A DNA stretch of 64,000 bases. Origin: Micromonospora parathelypteridis. Lineage in GTDB: Bacteria; Actinomycetota; Actinomycetes; Mycobacteriales; Micromonosporaceae. The notes under the pieces were generated by a model. The model saw only the letters and a list, made by a program, of their open reading frames with translations, did not search any database and was not told where the DNA came from. This document shows positions 62,605-64,000 of the stretch, in pieces. The stretch spans positions 2,356,001 to 2,420,000 of the forward strand of contig NZ_JACHDP010000001.1 of assembly GCF_014201145.1 (NCBI RefSeq). The letters run 5' to 3'. Position numbers and translations under genes: made by a program. Positions within the stretch are counted from its first letter, which is position 1, and each line of letters opens with the position of its first letter.

Positions 62605-64000
62605 ATGGCCTTTCGGACCTGGGGCAGACTGCTGCTCACGGCGCTCGGGGTGAGCGTGCTGGCCGGGGCCGGCCAGCTCGGCGTCGCGTACGGTTTCGGC
62701 ATCGTCCGGCTGACCGGCGCCTTCACCGGTACGACCGTCAACCAGTGGCCGGCCCAGCTCGTGTGGGTGGGCTGGTTCGCCGCGAACGCCGCCGTCGCCG
62801 GCGCCGTCCTGACCGGACGACTCGCTCGCCGCGACGCTCCGGCGGCCAGCACCGGCCGGCAGTTGGCAATCGGTGGCGCGGCGGCGCTCGGTGCCACCGT
62901 CATCGCCCCGCTCTGCATGCAGCCCGCCCGCGCCGCAGAGTTGATCTCCGTCGACCCGGTCTGGGCGGTGGGCATCTGCGCCGTACTCGGTGCGGTGATC
63001 GGGGCGGGCGCCGCGATCGCCGTCCTGCTCCGACCCGAGCTGGGCTGGAACATGGCGGCTGTTGCCGGCGCGGTCTGGCTGCTGGCGCTGATCTCCGTCC
63101 TGCCGTCGCTCGGCACGGTCGGCCCACTGCCCACCGTCCGACTCGGGGTGCTGGAACCGAACTGGCTGAACGACGCCGCCGCACAACAGCTCGCGCTGCT
63201 GCTGCTGCCCACCGTGGCACTGTTGGCCGGTGCCGCGACCGCCGGGTTGGCTCGCTGGCGGGGCCAGGCTCCACTGGTCAGCGGTGCTACCGGGGTCGCC
63301 GGTCCGGTGCTGGTGGCGTTCGCCTATCTGACCGCCGGCCCGGGCGACGCGGTGGACCGCTACCAGGTCAGCCCCTACTACGGCTCGCTGATCGCGATCC
63401 TCGCCGGCGCGCTCGGCGCGGCCGCCGCGGCGCTGCTGCGCTGGCCGACGAGTGCCCGCGCCACGGATCCGCAGGCGATCGAGCCCAGCGACATCCTGCG
63501 CCCGCTGCCTTCCAGCCCGGTCCTGCCCGGCACCGCGTCCGCAGGTTCGGCGAACGACCGGGACACCATCGAGCGCACCGACGCGCAGCTCGCCAAGACT
63601 GAGCCACCGGTCGGGCAGCCGGCCGGTGCTGAGCTGGCCGGCAGCGCCTCAGGTCCGCGTGCCGCAGGCGGCTCCGATGGCGTACGCACCGTCCCGGCGC
63701 ACTGGGACTGGCCGGCGACCACCGCGAGCGGCCAGCACGGTCCGACCCCCGCCGCTCCGGCGGCACCCCCGGCCTGGCGGACCGATCCGACCACTGACTT
63801 CTCCACCGCAGCGCTGGCAGCGCGCAGGTCGAGCCGGGACGATGTCACCTCCCCGGCCGACACCGCGCCCCCGGCCACCGACGTCAGCAGCTCGACCGAG
63901 GCCACCCCGACCGCGGCCACCCCGACCAGCACCACGGCCGGACGCGCCGGCGCCGCCACTCCGGCAGGCGGCCCAGAAGACGAGCCGACGAGCAGCGCGA
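62605..64000 (+). CDS. Polytopic membrane protein with Pro/Ala-rich tail (3' end outside window)
   Basis: 465 residues visible, frame open at base 64000. The first 290 residues contain about seven hydrophobic segments (for example LLLTALGVSVLAGAG and ALLLLPTVALLAGAATAG), then an Ala/Pro/Thr/Ser-rich cytoplasmic tail. No family is recognised. An in-frame GTG nine bases upstream (62596) is an alternative start; the ribosome site is weak for both. Probably an independent transcriptional unit 77 bp after the cupin gene. Confidence 0.7.
   Translation, partial: MAFRTWGRLLLTALGVSVLAGAGQLGVAYGFGIVRLTGAFTGTTVNQWPAQLVWVGWFAANAAVAGAVLTGRLARRDAPAASTGRQLAIGGAAALGATVIAPLCMQPARAAELISVDPVWAVGICAVLGAVIGAGAAIAVLLRPELGWNMAAVAGAVWLLALISVLPSLGTVGPLPTVRLGVLEPNWLNDAAAQQLALLLLPTVALLAGAATAGLARWRGQAPLVSGATGVAGPVLVAFAYLTAGPGDAVDRYQVSPYYGSLIAILAGALGAAAAALLRWPTSARATDPQAIEPSDILRPLPSSPVLPGTASAGSANDRDTIERTDAQLAKTEPPVGQPAGAELAGSASGPRAAGGSDGVRTVPAHWDWPATTASGQHGPTPAAPAAPPAWRTDPTTDFSTAALAARRSSRDDVTSPADTAPPATDVSSSTEATPTAATPTSTTAGRAGAATPAGGPEDEPTSSA

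Overview
The window is about 64 kb of high-GC actinomycete chromosome. The whiD/bldM/guaB block, groES-groEL1 with two CIRCE operators, a cvn 'conservon', an F420-type LLM oxidoreductase, ROK and WhiB proteins and MmpS-like and DUF1023 proteins point to Actinomycetota. Overall style (GTG/TTG starts, strong hairpin terminators without U-tracts, short dispersed palindromes) suggests a Micromonosporaceae genome such as Micromonospora; that genus-level guess is inference.

Layout. 1-5.6 kb: a GMC/cholesterol-oxidase-like flavoprotein cut by the window edge, an LCP (LytR-CpsA-Psr) protein, and two tandem M1 peptidase lipoproteins. 5.9-10.5 kb: a Tat-exported sugar-phosphate-isomerase-like protein and a 1105-residue secreted ThuA / sugar-dehydrogenase-propeller / PKD / carbohydrate-binding protein. 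10.6-15.4 kb: guaB3, guaB, a DUF5319 gene, a BldM-like orphan regulator and WhiD. 15.4-17.6 kb: a small secreted transglycosylase-like gene inside two repeat-rich non-coding stretches. 17.6-23.4 kb: a membrane-anchored sulfite-oxidase-family enzyme, groEL and groES, a THUMP-like methyltransferase and a YbaK deacylase. 23.6-28.1 kb: a complete xylose-type ABC importer with its ROK regulator. 28.1-38.3 kb: DUF1707 and DUF4142 genes, then a leftward run of housekeeping genes (tsaD, rimI, tsaB, ung, tsaE, an alpha/beta hydrolase, alr, nnrD, acpS) interrupted by a rightward XRE regulator with a 54-bp palindrome. 38.4-40.3 kb: an EspC-like and DUF1023 pair. 40.3-48.1 kb: glmS, an MmpS-like protein, an aminotransferase, glmM, rpsI, rplM and a MazEF-type toxin-antitoxin pair. 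48.2-51.7 kb: SDR and methyltransferase genes, a degraded nitrate/nitrite-assimilation scar, and a uroporphyrinogen-III-synthase-like regulator. 51.7-58.0 kb: cvnABCD with a divergent substrate-binding lipoprotein. 58.2-62.5 kb: an NMT1/THI5-type ABC transporter with an LLM oxidoreductase and a cupin. 62.6-64 kb: a membrane protein running off the window.

How the genes work together. Much of the window is the conserved actinobacterial core block (rplM-rpsI-glmM-glmS-acpS-nnrD-alr-tsa-groESL-whiD-bldM-guaB). It makes t6A-modified tRNA, UDP-GlcNAc and D-alanine for the wall, acyl-carrier activation, GMP and chaperones, and it carries two developmental regulators. Accessory functions (xylose uptake, secreted carbohydrate enzymes, the type VII-like pair, the conservon, the ABC/LLM/cupin unit) are interleaved.

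The observations most worth a second look are the fused nasA-nirB-nirD relic at 50.2 kb, four repeats with constant geometry at 15.9-16.2 kb, two families of dispersed palindromes, the XRE fusion protein with its large palindrome, and the N-terminally WXG-like DUF1023 hydrolase. No phage, insertion sequence, CRISPR array, rRNA or tRNA was found.
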